Below, in pieces: positions 43,893-52,996 of a stretch of 64,000 nucleotides of DNA. The DNA lies in the NCBI GenBank assembly GCA_017644185.1, contig JAEPMA010000003.1, forward strand, positions 1-64,000. Direction: 5' to 3'. The DNA comes from Rhodospirillales bacterium. GTDB lineage: Bacteria; Pseudomonadota; Alphaproteobacteria; Rhodospirillales; Casp-alpha2. The notes beneath the pieces are model-generated. The model was given only the letters and a program-made list of their open reading frames with translations, searched no databases and was not told the origin of the DNA. Made by a program: the position numbers and the translations under genes. How positions within the stretch are numbered: the first letter of the stretch is position 1; every line of letters starts with the position of its first letter.

Positions 43893-44605
43893 AGAAGCTG
43901 TCCGATCCTCTCGGCCATCGCCTTCGGGTCGGTTCCGTGCGAAAAATGCGTCACCAGTTTCCCGTCCGGCCCCATCAGGTAGATGATCGAGGTATGGTCG
44001 ACCAGATAGTCCTGCGGGTCGTCGCCCGCCGGGTCGTTCTTGCGGTAGTAAACCCTGTATTCGCGCGCGACGGCCTTGATTTGCTCTTCGGTACCCGTGA
44101 GACCGACCGTGCGCGGATGGAAGAACGACACGTACTCGGCCAAATGCTCAGGCGTATCCCGTCCCGGATCGACGGAAATAAACACCGGCACGATTTTCTG
44201 GGCCTTCTCTTCGCCCAGCATGTCCATTACCGCCGCCATGTCGCTGAGCGCGGTCGGGCAGACGTCGGGGCAGTAGGTGTAGCCGAAGAACACCATCATG
44301 TACTTGCCCATGAAGTCCTTTTCGGTAACCGTTTCACCCTTTTGATTGATGAGCGTGAACGGCCCGCCGACGCTGGGGCCGCTGTCGGACGACGAACTGC
44401 CGGCGGTTTCCGAGCCCCGTTTCGCGAAGTATTCGGTACCAACGAGTACAATCACGAAGGCAACGACAACGATCCCGACAAGCAGGAGTAGCAGCTTGCC
44501 ACCGGACGATTTCTTCTTTGTAGGCGTCTCCGGTTCCGGCTCAACCGGGTCGAGCACGTTCGGCGTTTCCGGCTTTTCGTCCGCGTCTTTTTTGTCGTCA
44601 GACAT
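43889..44605 (-). CDS. SCO-family copper protein
   Basis: A 238-residue membrane-anchored thioredoxin-fold protein. One helix at about residues 38-57 is followed by a Ser-rich linker, then the SCO domain with the copper motif GYTYCPDVCPT (CxxxC) and the later His in YLVDHTSII. SCO proteins help load the CuA site of cytochrome oxidase. It is the first gene of SCO-cobB-ycgN, an unexpected partner for cobB. Confidence 0.92.
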   Translation of the reverse strand: MSDDKKDADEKPETPNVLDPVEPEPETPTKKKSSGGKLLLLLVGIVVVAFVIVLVGTEYFAKRGSETAGSSSSDSGPSVGGPFTLINQKGETVTEKDFMGKYMMVFFGYTYCPDVCPTALSDMAAVMDMLGEEKAQKIVPVFISVDPGRDTPEHLAEYVSFFHPRTVGLTGTEEQIKAVAREYRVYYRKNDPAGDDPQDYLVDHTSIIYLMGPDGKLVTHFSHGTDPKAMAERIGQLL

Positions 44606-44722
44606 TTCCTATCCAATCGCTTTGGTCGCGCCCGCCAATCATACGAGGATGCGGCGTTTCATCAAGCCCGCTAACGCTTTCAGGGCGTTGGCGCAGGGCC
44701 CCGATAGGCCTACACTCGGCTC

Positions 44723-45832
44723 ATGACTTCGCAACCACCGGCACGCAAACCCGAAGGTGAACTGCGCCGCGGCTGGACCACCGGTACCTGCGCGGCAGCG
44801 GCCGCTGCGGCTGCGTTCAGGGCACTTCTGACCGGTGAAGTCCAGCACACCGTAACGGTGCGCCTTCCCAAGGGCGAAGCGCCGACGTTCGAATTGAAGC
44901 GGTGTGAAAAGACGGAAGACGGCTGGCGCGCCGGGGTCGTCAAGGATGCGGGTGACGATCCGGACGTCACCCACGGGGCGGAGATTATCTCGTTGATCAG
45001 AAAGATCGAGGATGATGGCGGCATCCGTTTCAAAGCCGGCGACGGGGTGGGCACGGTCACCTTGCCCGGTCTGCCGGTACCCGTCGGCGAGCCCGCGATC
45101 AATCCGGGCCCACGCGCCATCATCTCGGATGCCTTGCACGCCGTCGCCGACGAATTGGATGCGCGGTGCGATCTGGAAGTTACCGTCTCCATCCCGGGCG
45201 GGGACAAGATCGCGGAAAAGACCATGAATCCCCGGCTCGGCATCAAGGGCGGGTTGAGCGTCCTCGGCACGACGGGCATCGTCATTCCGTTTTCTTGCGC
45301 GTCCTGGATCAACTCCATCCACCGCGGCATCGACGTCGCTAGGTTACAAGGGATCGAACACCTGATCGCCGCCACCGGGTCGACGTCGGAAGCGTCGGCG
45401 ATGCGCGAACATCCTGAGCTTCCCGAACAAGCCTTCATCGACATGGGTGATTTCGCGGGCGGGCTTTTGAAGTATCTGCGCCGCCATCCGGCCCCGAAAT
45501 TGACGCTGGTTGGCGGTGTCGCGAAGCTCGCCAAGTTGGCGCAGGGGCACCTTGATCTACATTCCAAACGCTCGTCCGTTGATATGGACAAGCTCGCCGA
45601 CGCCGCCTCGATGCACGGCGCAGACAACGTACTGGTGTCGAAAATCCGCGCCGCCAACACGGCGATGGAGGCGTTCGAACATTGTAGAAACGCCAACATC
45701 CCACTTGCAGACGTAATCGCCCGCCAGGCGCGGGAAACGGCGATGGCGTCGCTCGCAGGTGAGACCGAGGTCGATGTCATCGTCTATGACAGGACGGGCG
45801 CGCGGGTCGGCACGAGCCACCATGCCCGATAA
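44723..45832 (+). CDS. cbiD: cobalt-precorrin-5B C1-methyltransferase
   Basis: A 369-residue CbiD. The N-terminal signature GWTTGTCAAAAAAAA (residues 16-30) and later INPGPRAII, GIKGGLSVLGTTGIV and GGVAKLAKLAQG are typical. It methylates C1 of the corrin in the anaerobic route, in place of CobF. Divergent from SCO-cobB-ycgN; overlaps cobK by 11 bp. Its presence with cobN is notable. Confidence 0.94.
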   Translation: MTSQPPARKPEGELRRGWTTGTCAAAAAAAAFRALLTGEVQHTVTVRLPKGEAPTFELKRCEKTEDGWRAGVVKDAGDDPDVTHGAEIISLIRKIEDDGGIRFKAGDGVGTVTLPGLPVPVGEPAINPGPRAIISDALHAVADELDARCDLEVTVSIPGGDKIAEKTMNPRLGIKGGLSVLGTTGIVIPFSCASWINSIHRGIDVARLQGIEHLIAATGSTSEASAMREHPELPEQAFIDMGDFAGGLLKYLRRHPAPKLTLVGGVAKLAKLAQGHLDLHSKRSSVDMDKLADAASMHGADNVLVSKIRAANTAMEAFEHCRNANIPLADVIARQARETAMASLAGETEVDVIVYDRTGARVGTSHHAR

Positions 45833-46574
45833 GACCGTCGTCATATTGGGTGGCACCGCCGAAGCGAGACTGCTTGCCGATGCACTTGTCGAAAACGACG
45901 GCGAGCGCCTCCGCGTAATAACCTCGCTGGCGGGCCGCACGAAGAATCCGAAGCTCCCGAAAGGTGAAGTGCGCGACGGCGGCTTTGGGGGTGCGGATGG
46001 GCTGGCGACGCATCTGAGCGAGACCGGCTGCGATCTTCTGATCGATGCGACACACCCCTACGCTGCTCAGATTACACGCCACGCGGCTGAAGCGGCGAAT
46101 AAAGCGAATTTACCGCGCCTGTTGTTGAACCGACCGGCGTGGGTGGAACAAGAAGACGACAACTGGACGCACGTCAAAGATATCGCCGCGGCCGCCGACG
46201 CGATCACCCGACAATCCAGGGCCTGCCTGATCACCACCGGCGTCAACGACTTGGCGGCGTTTTCCGGCATCGTCACAACCAAACTGTTCGTGCGGCTGAT
46301 CGAGAAACCGGAAAAGCTGCCGCTCGATCACGTCGAGGTCGTGATTGGATCGCCACCCTACAAGACCAGCGACGAGACCGCGCTGATGCAATTGCTTGGG
46401 ATCGATCTGATCGTGACGAAGAATGCCGGTGGAAGTGGAACCTATGCGAAGATCGAGGCGGCGCGCGCGCTCGGTATCGGAGTCATCATGATCGACCGGC
46501 CACCCTTACCTCAGAGTGACACTGTCGAAACTGTCGAAGACGCCTTGGCACGTACGATGGAAATTCTGGATTAA
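45822..46574 (+). CDS. cobK: precorrin-6A reductase
   Basis: A 250-residue CobK/CbiJ reductase. VILGGTAEARLLADAL at the N-terminus and IDATHPYAAQITRHAAEA are family signatures; FVRLIEKPEKLPLDHVEVVIG is the middle region. It reduces the corrin ring with NADPH. The ATG at 45822 lies inside the cbiD end. Its TAA overlaps the stop of the convergent Fe-S protein gene. Confidence 0.92.
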   Translation: MPDKTVVILGGTAEARLLADALVENDGERLRVITSLAGRTKNPKLPKGEVRDGGFGGADGLATHLSETGCDLLIDATHPYAAQITRHAAEAANKANLPRLLLNRPAWVEQEDDNWTHVKDIAAAADAITRQSRACLITTGVNDLAAFSGIVTTKLFVRLIEKPEKLPLDHVEVVIGSPPYKTSDETALMQLLGIDLIVTKNAGGSGTYAKIEAARALGIGVIMIDRPPLPQSDTVETVEDALARTMEILD

Positions 46575-47911
46575 TCGGCGACGTTCGGATGCAGATTGCG
46601 GTCCTGCGGCAGGAACTGTTCTGCCAACATAAACGTCATCACGGCATCGCGCGCCTCATCCAGGCTCATGCCGTGTTCGGCGATGGTTTCGGCAGCTTCC
46701 GTGACGATGGCGTCCACGTCCTGCATATTCTTAAGCCGCTTGAACAGGTCGTCACGGCGGATCCCCATGCTCTCGCCGATCAAATCCATATAATTGACGA
46801 TCTCGAACGGCCACGCGGCTTGGTGAGACGTGATTTCCCGATGATCGGCATGGAACACGCTGCATAGTGCCGTCACCCCCGCCGCCTCCGCTTTTCTGAG
46901 CACACGGGCGATGGACGCTTCTCGATAATCCGGCATAGTCTCCAACGCCGACATTTGATAACCGGCCTGATTGATTTCCAAATCCACGAATTCGAGGCCC
47001 GGGATCGATTTAAGAAGTTTCTGCACCGCCTCCGTCACACCGCGCGATCCGGGGAATTCGAACAAAGCGACTTTTTTCTTCACCGGTCTCGTCATCAGCT
47101 TCTTCATGTCGTCGAAGCGCCTCGCCATGTAGACCGGGAACATATTGATGTCGAACAACGGCTCACCCGGTGGCGACATAGAGGGTAGCGCGATCTCCCC
47201 GAATTGAATCTGGCAGGTCGGGCACCACGCCAGCACCTCCGACGCGCCCGTTTCGTGAAAGCGCTGGATCGTCGTCAGCGCCTGACGGCCGGCGTTTTCC
47301 GTGTCGCCGGGCCGGAACTGCAACACACCGCAGCAGTTCCCCGGCCCCCCATAGACTTCATAAGTCACCCCCAGCTTGTCCAGCACGTCGAGACACATCA
47401 ATCCGATGTGCGGCGTCTTCAAAAGATTGCAGCCGGTGTAAAAAACGAGATCGGGGGCTTGAGCGGGCTTGGCGCGTTTAGCCGGCGGGTTGAGCCGCGC
47501 CAGAACATCCACCGGCATCTGTAGCCGGGACAGCATCCTTACCCCCTGGCTCATCGCCTGGAACTTGTCACGCCCATCGGCTTTTCGTTCTTCGGGCGTG
47601 CAGCGCTCGTTCAGGCGGCGGCGCGCCATCGTCAGCATGAAGCGGGGATTAATCCCCTCCGGGCAGGCGTCGATACAGTGCCCGGTGCCACAGCACTTGC
47701 GCGCCCAGATCTCGGATTCAGGGGTGTGAACCTCGCCCTTGAGAATATCAATGACACCGCCCACGAGCGCTTCCGGTGAACTGTCACCGATCCCCGCGAT
47801 CGCGGGCGTCGGGCAGACGTCGGCACACTTTCCACAGACCGTGCATGCATCGACGATCCCGTCGATGCGGTGGTCCAGATCGGCGATAAAGCTTTCAGCA
47901 GTCGCACGCAT
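46571..47911 (-). CDS. HdrD/GlpC-like Fe-S oxidoreductase in the cobalamin cluster
   Basis: A 446-residue protein. The N-terminus has a ferredoxin-type motif CTVCGKCADVCP (Cys23, 26, 29, 33). A second cluster region CCGTGHCIDACP (Cys73, 74, 79, 83) lacks the standard CxxCxxC spacing. One intact CCG domain follows (NCCGVL and CPTCQIQF); the second CCG repeat has lost its CCG. Such proteins pass electrons to partner flavoproteins. It follows cobM by 81 bp. Inference: it may supply electrons for corrin or cobalt reduction, a role comparable to CobZ or CobR, but no flavoprotein partner is in view. Confidence 0.8.
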   Translation of the reverse strand: MRATAESFIADLDHRIDGIVDACTVCGKCADVCPTPAIAGIGDSSPEALVGGVIDILKGEVHTPESEIWARKCCGTGHCIDACPEGINPRFMLTMARRRLNERCTPEERKADGRDKFQAMSQGVRMLSRLQMPVDVLARLNPPAKRAKPAQAPDLVFYTGCNLLKTPHIGLMCLDVLDKLGVTYEVYGGPGNCCGVLQFRPGDTENAGRQALTTIQRFHETGASEVLAWCPTCQIQFGEIALPSMSPPGEPLFDINMFPVYMARRFDDMKKLMTRPVKKKVALFEFPGSRGVTEAVQKLLKSIPGLEFVDLEINQAGYQMSALETMPDYREASIARVLRKAEAAGVTALCSVFHADHREITSHQAAWPFEIVNYMDLIGESMGIRRDDLFKRLKNMQDVDAIVTEAAETIAEHGMSLDEARDAVMTFMLAEQFLPQDRNLHPNVAD

Positions 47912-47992
47912 GGCCTTCTCCCGTGTCCGCTCACGCTAAGGCGCGATCCGAACCCGGTCAATCAAGGCATTGTCACGGCAACATTAATTAGG

Positions 47993-48754
47993 TCAGCCGG
48001 CCTTCGGTCTGAGGACGTGATGATGGTCTTCGGCGTAAAGGCGTGAGTCTTCGAACGTCTCCGGCCCAAGCACGCGCCCCACCATGATCAGCGCGGTCCG
48101 CGTGATCCCCGCCGCCTTCACCTTATCGCGGATATCACCAAGGGTGCCCTCGATAAACATCTCGTCGGGCCAACTTACCCTGTAAGCGACGACGACCGGA
48201 CAGTCGGCACCGTAATGGGGGATCAATGTGCGCTGCACATGCGCCAGATTGTTGACCGAAAGATGGATAGCCAACGTCGCGCCGCTTTTCCCCAGCGTTT
48301 CCAGGTCTTCACCTTCCGGCATGGAAGACGAGCGCACGGCGGTTCGCGTTAGGATCACGGTTTGCGCAACATCGGGAAGCGTCAGTTCTTTCTTCAACGC
48401 CGCCGATGCCGCCGCGTAGGCCGACACCCCCGGCGTCACGTCATAGTCGATCCCGAGATCGTCGAGCCTGCGCATCTGTTCGGCAACCGCCCCGTACAAT
48501 GACGGATCGCCGGAATGCACGCGGGCGACGTCTTTCCCGGCGGCGTGCGCCTTCCGCATCTCCTCGATGATCTGTTCCAGATGCATCGGCGCGGTGTCCA
48601 TCACCAGTGCGTCTGTTGGGGCTTCAGCGATGATCGCTTCCGGGACCAGCGAGCCTGCGTAAAGCACGACGGGTGCGGACTGAATGAACTTCAGCCCGCG
48701 CACCGTAATCAGATCCGCCGCCCCCGGTCCGGCACCGATGAAATGAACGGTCAT
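47993..48754 (-). CDS. cobM: precorrin-4 C11-methyltransferase
   Basis: A 253-residue SAM methyltransferase of the CobM/CbiF type. VHFIGAGPGAADLITVRG at the N-terminus, VARVHSGDPSLYGA and TPGVSAYAAASAAL are class-III methyltransferase blocks; TRTAVRSSSMPEGE is CobM-specific. It methylates C11. It overlaps the CigR-like gene by 4 bp. Confidence 0.94.
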   Translation of the reverse strand: MTVHFIGAGPGAADLITVRGLKFIQSAPVVLYAGSLVPEAIIAEAPTDALVMDTAPMHLEQIIEEMRKAHAAGKDVARVHSGDPSLYGAVAEQMRRLDDLGIDYDVTPGVSAYAAASAALKKELTLPDVAQTVILTRTAVRSSSMPEGEDLETLGKSGATLAIHLSVNNLAHVQRTLIPHYGADCPVVVAYRVSWPDEMFIEGTLGDIRDKVKAAGITRTALIMVGRVLGPETFEDSRLYAEDHHHVLRPKAG

Positions 48755-49254
48755 TGGCCTCTGATCACCCCTTCCAGAACGTCGAGGATCAGTTCCGTCC
48801 CCTTCTGCACCAGGACCACGTCGTCGTCGACGATGACGCGTTCGGTGTTTTTCGGCGCTTTCCCAAGCATATTCTCAAGGTCCGGCGGCAGGTCGCCCTT
48901 CATCAGGCCAGGGGGTAAACGGTTCCCCCGTTTCGCCAGCCCCGGCGGCAACTGGTCGCGCTTTGCAAGGCCCGGCGGCAGACCGTTGCCACGGCCTTTG
49001 CCTTTCGCCCCCTTATCCTTGTTCTTGTGTTTGGCTTTCTTGCCGCCCTTTTCGTCATCATCGTCGTCGGCCTTGGCGCCGGGAACCTTGTCGTAATATT
49101 CCTTGATGATGCGTTTCTCGGCCTCCTTAAAGACAATATCCGCCATATCGCCGAGCACACGCTCGGCAGTAGAGCCCTGCGACGGCGGCGTCGATTGCGC
49201 TTCTGCCTGAGCGGTCGCGAAGACGGCAATCAATGCGACAATCAAAAATCTCAT
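48751..49254 (-). CDS. CigR-like secreted protein with LPPGL repeats
   Basis: A 167-residue protein with a signal peptide (cleavage near AEA, residue 19), an acidic-then-basic low-complexity stretch (DDDDDE, then KGGKKAKHKNKDKGAKGKG) and three LPPGL units with a fourth as LPPDL at about residues 91-127. The LPPGLAKR repeats resemble the CigR/RcnB-type periplasmic family. It sits inside the cob operon between cbiG-cobJ (15 bp) and cobM (4-bp overlap). Its role there is unknown; the charged stretch might bind metal. Confidence 0.7.
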   Translation of the reverse strand: MRFLIVALIAVFATAQAEAQSTPPSQGSTAERVLGDMADIVFKEAEKRIIKEYYDKVPGAKADDDDDEKGGKKAKHKNKDKGAKGKGRGNGLPPGLAKRDQLPPGLAKRGNRLPPGLMKGDLPPDLENMLGKAPKNTERVIVDDDVVLVQKGTELILDVLEGVIRGQ

Positions 49255-49269
49255 GTGTTTCCTCTTAAA

Positions 49270-51072
49270 CTAACCGTCGGCATGCTTGGCCGCATAGCCG
49301 CGCGGTGTGTAGACCCAGTCCCGCATACCGCGTTTGATATGCCGGGTCGCGCTGGAGCCGATCAGCACCAGCGTCAACATGTCCACCATATCAACTTCCA
49401 GCGATGAAAGTGTGATGACCTGCACATTTTCGCCCTCGCGACCGAGATTTCTGGCCAATACAACCGGCACATCCCCCGGTCTATGGTTGAGTAGGATTTC
49501 CTTTGCAGCCGCGAGTTGCGTCCGCCGGCGTTTAGACACCGGATTATAAAACGCGACCGTGAAGTCCCCCCGAGCGGCGGCTTCGATCCGTTGTTCGATC
49601 ACTTCCCACGGGGTCAACAAATCCGAGAGCGAGATCAGCGCGAAGTCATGCCCCAACGGCGCGCCGATCCGGGCCGCCGCCGCCTGCACCGCCGAAATCC
49701 CCGGGCTGACGCGGATATCGACGCGGTTGAAAGCGGGATTGTCGTCCCGGTCCAACACTTCGAACGCGAGCGCCGCCATCGCGTAGATCCCCGCATCCCC
49801 CGAACTGACCAACACGACATCGCGGCCCTCGGCTGCAAGTTCGATGGAACGCCTGACCCGCGCCTCTTCTTCGGACAGCTCCGACATATGCCGCTGTTTG
49901 CCCGAGATCGCATCTTCGAGAAGATCGAGATAAAGACCGTAACCAACAACGTCGGTTGCCGCCGCAAGCCACCGGCTGACTTCGGGGGTTCGCCATGTCG
50001 CCTGCCCGGGCCCGATCCCGACAATCGAGAGGCGTCCGCGCGCACGTCCAAGCGTTTCCGGATCGACCGGCGCCGCGGCACGGGCGATGGCGCAGGTCGC
50101 GCGTGCCGACTTCCTTTTCTCGACAATCAATTCACCGTCGGGTCCGGCGGCGGCGAGTGCGGCCCCCTCGGCGACACCATGACACCCGACCTCCGCGAAG
50201 ACCACATCGGATGGATTTTTGAGACGAGGCGTTTCTTGCGCCAACCGCGCACAATCAAAGAACCGTGCCGGAACGTTTAGATCTTCCGCCAAGGACAGCA
50301 CGGCGGGCTCGTCGGACTTGAGATCGAGGGAGACGACGCAGGCGACGGCTTCGGGCGCCAGCCCGGCGTCATCGAGCGTTTCCCACACCAGGTCTCTGAC
50401 TTCCGACGGTTCGCAATCACGCTCGCAACCGACACCGATGCAAAGCACCTGTGGATGGATCGTAAACGCCCCATCGTCGGATATCCGGTCCGTCACGCGG
50501 ATCACCGTTTCCGCCGCGACGGAAACGTTCGGTGCGTTCAACCACGCGGGCGCGGACAGATAACTCTCGCAGTCGATCCTGATCGGTTCGCCGTTCAACA
50601 TTGCCGCCATGACGGATTTCGCTGCTGCCGCATCCTTGATGCGCCACCCAGCCGGCGGGTCGTCAAGCGCGAAACCGAGCACCACATCCCCCGCCGTCGT
50701 CACCGACGCCTCGATATTCAGTTCCGCCGCGATGATACGGGCGATCCCATTCGCCCCCTTGTGTCCGCCCAACACTGGCACCACCACGGACCCATCCTCG
50801 GCAACAGCGATGACGGGCGGTTCATCGTTTTTGTCGGCGAGTACCGGCGCCACCGCGCGCACGAGAATACCTGTCGCGCAAACACCGACCACCGGGAACC
50901 CGCCCTCGAACAGAGAACGGATATGAGCGAGCGTTTCGGCAAAAGCCCGGTCCGGCGAGCCGGTTCGAGACTCCAGACCATGAACTTCACCACCCGTGAT
51001 ATTGGCAAGCCGCCGTGCGAGATTTTCACCGGTTCGATTGAGAACGACGTAAACAGGCTGTTTTTGGTTCAT
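49270..51072 (-). CDS. CbiG-CobJ fusion: precorrin-5A hydrolase and precorrin-3B C17-methyltransferase
   Basis: A 600-residue fusion. Residues about 1-335 are CbiG: GHKGANGIARIIA and the C-terminal CIGVGCERDCEPSEV with SLDLKSDEPAVLSLAE. Residues about 355-595 are CobJ/CbiH: LSIVGIGPGQATWRTPE, DVVLVSSGDAGIYAMA, RVSPGISAVQAAAARIG and FYNPVSKRRRTQL. The two steps are ring contraction (C17 methylation) and removal of the C20 fragment. ATG at 51072 is chosen; an open extension to 51381 would overlap cobI with no homology. CbiG marks the cobalt-early route. Confidence 0.93.
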   Translation of the reverse strand: MNQKQPVYVVLNRTGENLARRLANITGGEVHGLESRTGSPDRAFAETLAHIRSLFEGGFPVVGVCATGILVRAVAPVLADKNDEPPVIAVAEDGSVVVPVLGGHKGANGIARIIAAELNIEASVTTAGDVVLGFALDDPPAGWRIKDAAAAKSVMAAMLNGEPIRIDCESYLSAPAWLNAPNVSVAAETVIRVTDRISDDGAFTIHPQVLCIGVGCERDCEPSEVRDLVWETLDDAGLAPEAVACVVSLDLKSDEPAVLSLAEDLNVPARFFDCARLAQETPRLKNPSDVVFAEVGCHGVAEGAALAAAGPDGELIVEKRKSARATCAIARAAAPVDPETLGRARGRLSIVGIGPGQATWRTPEVSRWLAAATDVVGYGLYLDLLEDAISGKQRHMSELSEEEARVRRSIELAAEGRDVVLVSSGDAGIYAMAALAFEVLDRDDNPAFNRVDIRVSPGISAVQAAAARIGAPLGHDFALISLSDLLTPWEVIEQRIEAAARGDFTVAFYNPVSKRRRTQLAAAKEILLNHRPGDVPVVLARNLGREGENVQVITLSSLEVDMVDMLTLVLIGSSATRHIKRGMRDWVYTPRGYAAKHADG

Positions 51073-51776
51073 ACGTCCACCGCTTCGGCGCGGCGCGCCA
51101 ATATCATCGAAAAATAAGGGGCGCGTTCGGTTTTCAGGTCCGTCAACGGCAACACTTTCTCCCCGGCGAGGGTCGCGCGTTCGATATAGACCGCCGTCTC
51201 CAGCCGGCCCAGTTTCCCGAGAACCGCGCGGACCTTGTCCAGATGCCGCCCCACTTTCATGATGGCGACAGCGTCGGCGATGGCGATACGGGCTTCCAGA
51301 TCCGCTTCGTCGAGGGGCGCCGGGACGATGGTCAGGACCTGATTTCTCGAGACCAACGGTTGCCCGGCACGCGCCGCGCAAGCGCCCAGTGACGACACGC
51401 CCGGCACGACCTCGCTCTCGAAGTCACCGGACAGGCGCCCGAAAAGATACATGAAAGAGCCATAGAGGAATGGGTCGCCCTCGCACAAGACGGCGACGTT
51501 GCGCCCGGCGTTCAGGTGATCCGCGATCTCGACTGCATACCTGTCATAAACGTCATTGGCCGGAAACTGACCGGGGATCATCGGGGTTTCGATAACGATC
51601 TCGGTCTTCCCTGCCGGGATGTGCGGTCCCGCGATCATTCGGGCCATGCTCTCGGTGCCGTCGGCAGGCGCCGGATAGGCGATCACGTCGGCTTCGACGA
51701 TCAACCTCACCGCCTTTAGCGTCAACAGTTCCGGGTCACCGGGGCCGACCCCGATCCCATACAGCCGCCCGCTCAT
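51069..51776 (-). CDS. cobI: precorrin-2 C20-methyltransferase
   Basis: A 235-residue CobI/CbiL. Blocks: LYGIGVGPGDPELLTLKAVR at the start, VAVLCEGDPFLYGSFMY and VVPGVSSLGACAARAG. It adds the C20 methyl group. ATG at 51776 overlaps the cobL stop (ATGA), and its own stop overlaps the cbiG-cobJ start by 4 bp, so the operon is tightly coupled. Confidence 0.95.
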   Translation of the reverse strand: MSGRLYGIGVGPGDPELLTLKAVRLIVEADVIAYPAPADGTESMARMIAGPHIPAGKTEIVIETPMIPGQFPANDVYDRYAVEIADHLNAGRNVAVLCEGDPFLYGSFMYLFGRLSGDFESEVVPGVSSLGACAARAGQPLVSRNQVLTIVPAPLDEADLEARIAIADAVAIMKVGRHLDKVRAVLGKLGRLETAVYIERATLAGEKVLPLTDLKTERAPYFSMILARRAEAVDV

Positions 51777-52996
51777 GATTTCACCACCCGCCACTGCAGG
51801 ACATCGATGGCATGCTTCATCGCGGTCAAACGGCCAAGGGGTGCGGCCTGCGAGATCCCGATCCGGACCAGTTCGCCCCCTAGAACGCGGGCCGCCGTCA
51901 TCAAATGCCCCTGGGCTTCGATAGAGACCGCGTTGGCGACAAGGCGCCCGCCCGGTTTAAGGCTATCGTACGCCGTGGTCAGCACGTCGGTATCTTCCGA
52001 GATGCCGCCGCCGATGAAGATCGCATCGGGCGGATTGGCGATATCGGTGAGGGCGTCGGGGAACATACCCGCAACGACTTCGAGTTCCGGCACGCCGAGA
52101 TTGTCGGCGTTAATGCGGATACGCTCGAGACGCTCCGCGTCGTGTTCGACCGCGACGGCGCGTGCCGCCGGTTCGACGCGCAACCACTCGATGGCGATGG
52201 TGCCGTTACCGGCACCCACATCCCACAAGACCTCACCCGGCTTCGGCGCCAGTGCGGCGAGCGTCACCGCCCTGACCTCGCGCTTGGTGATGGTGCCGTC
52301 GTGATCGAAGGCGTCATCGGGTAGCCCCGGTGCGCGCGACAGTGCCGACACGCCGTCATCGAGAACGCATGAGACGGCGACGGTATTCAGATTGTCGAAG
52401 TCTTGCTTAAAGCCGTCTTTTGCCAGCGCATCGGCCCGCGCTTCGTTATCTCCACCGATCCGCTCCAGCACCGTCACCGGACTATTACTGTAACCCATGT
52501 CTTTAAGCGTTTCGCAAATGTCCTTAGGTGACGACCCGTTGCGGCTTAAGATCAGCAGCTTGACCTCCGGCTGGATCGCGCGCCGCAGCGCCGCGAGGGG
52601 GAGGGCATGCACACTTATCGTGCGCAGCATCGGATCCGAAAGTGACCAGCCCATGTGCGCCGCCGCCAGAGAGAACGCACCGGGATGCGGGATGACGCGG
52701 ACCGCACCTTTGCCCAACACATCGATCATGCGGATGGCGATCCCATGACATAAGGGGTCGCCACTCGCCAGCACGCAGATGGTCTCCGACGTCGCCGCCT
52801 CGCCGAGTTTGGAAATATCGCCGACGAGATCCTTGCTCCAGGCGCGGCGCTCACGGGTGTCATCGTCCGGCAGCATCGCCAGATGGCGTTTGGCGCCGGC
52901 GATCACCGTCGCAGTGTCTAGGATTTCGCGCGCCGTTTGAGAGAGACCGGCGAGCCCGTCCTCCCCAATCCCGAGAACGGTGACCACACCGCTCAT
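51773..52996 (-). CDS. cobL: precorrin-6B C5,15-methyltransferase (decarboxylating)
   Basis: A 407-residue CobL, the CbiE-CbiT fusion. The N-terminal half (about 1-205) has VTVLGIGEDGLAGLSQTARE and VLASGDPLCHGIA; the C-terminal half (about 225-405) is CbiT-like with VLWDVGAGNGTIAIEWLR. It methylates C5 and C15 and removes the acetate carboxyl at C12. Overlaps cobH by 4 bp. Confidence 0.95.
   Translation of the reverse strand: MSGVVTVLGIGEDGLAGLSQTAREILDTATVIAGAKRHLAMLPDDDTRERRAWSKDLVGDISKLGEAATSETICVLASGDPLCHGIAIRMIDVLGKGAVRVIPHPGAFSLAAAHMGWSLSDPMLRTISVHALPLAALRRAIQPEVKLLILSRNGSSPKDICETLKDMGYSNSPVTVLERIGGDNEARADALAKDGFKQDFDNLNTVAVSCVLDDGVSALSRAPGLPDDAFDHDGTITKREVRAVTLAALAPKPGEVLWDVGAGNGTIAIEWLRVEPAARAVAVEHDAERLERIRINADNLGVPELEVVAGMFPDALTDIANPPDAIFIGGGISEDTDVLTTAYDSLKPGGRLVANAVSIEAQGHLMTAARVLGGELVRIGISQAAPLGRLTAMKHAIDVLQWRVVKS

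Noticed and set aside
51073-51381. N-terminal extension of the CbiG-CobJ fusion
   Set aside because: Lies within cobI; the translation is Arg/Gly-rich shadow sequence. CbiG starts properly at MNQKQ.
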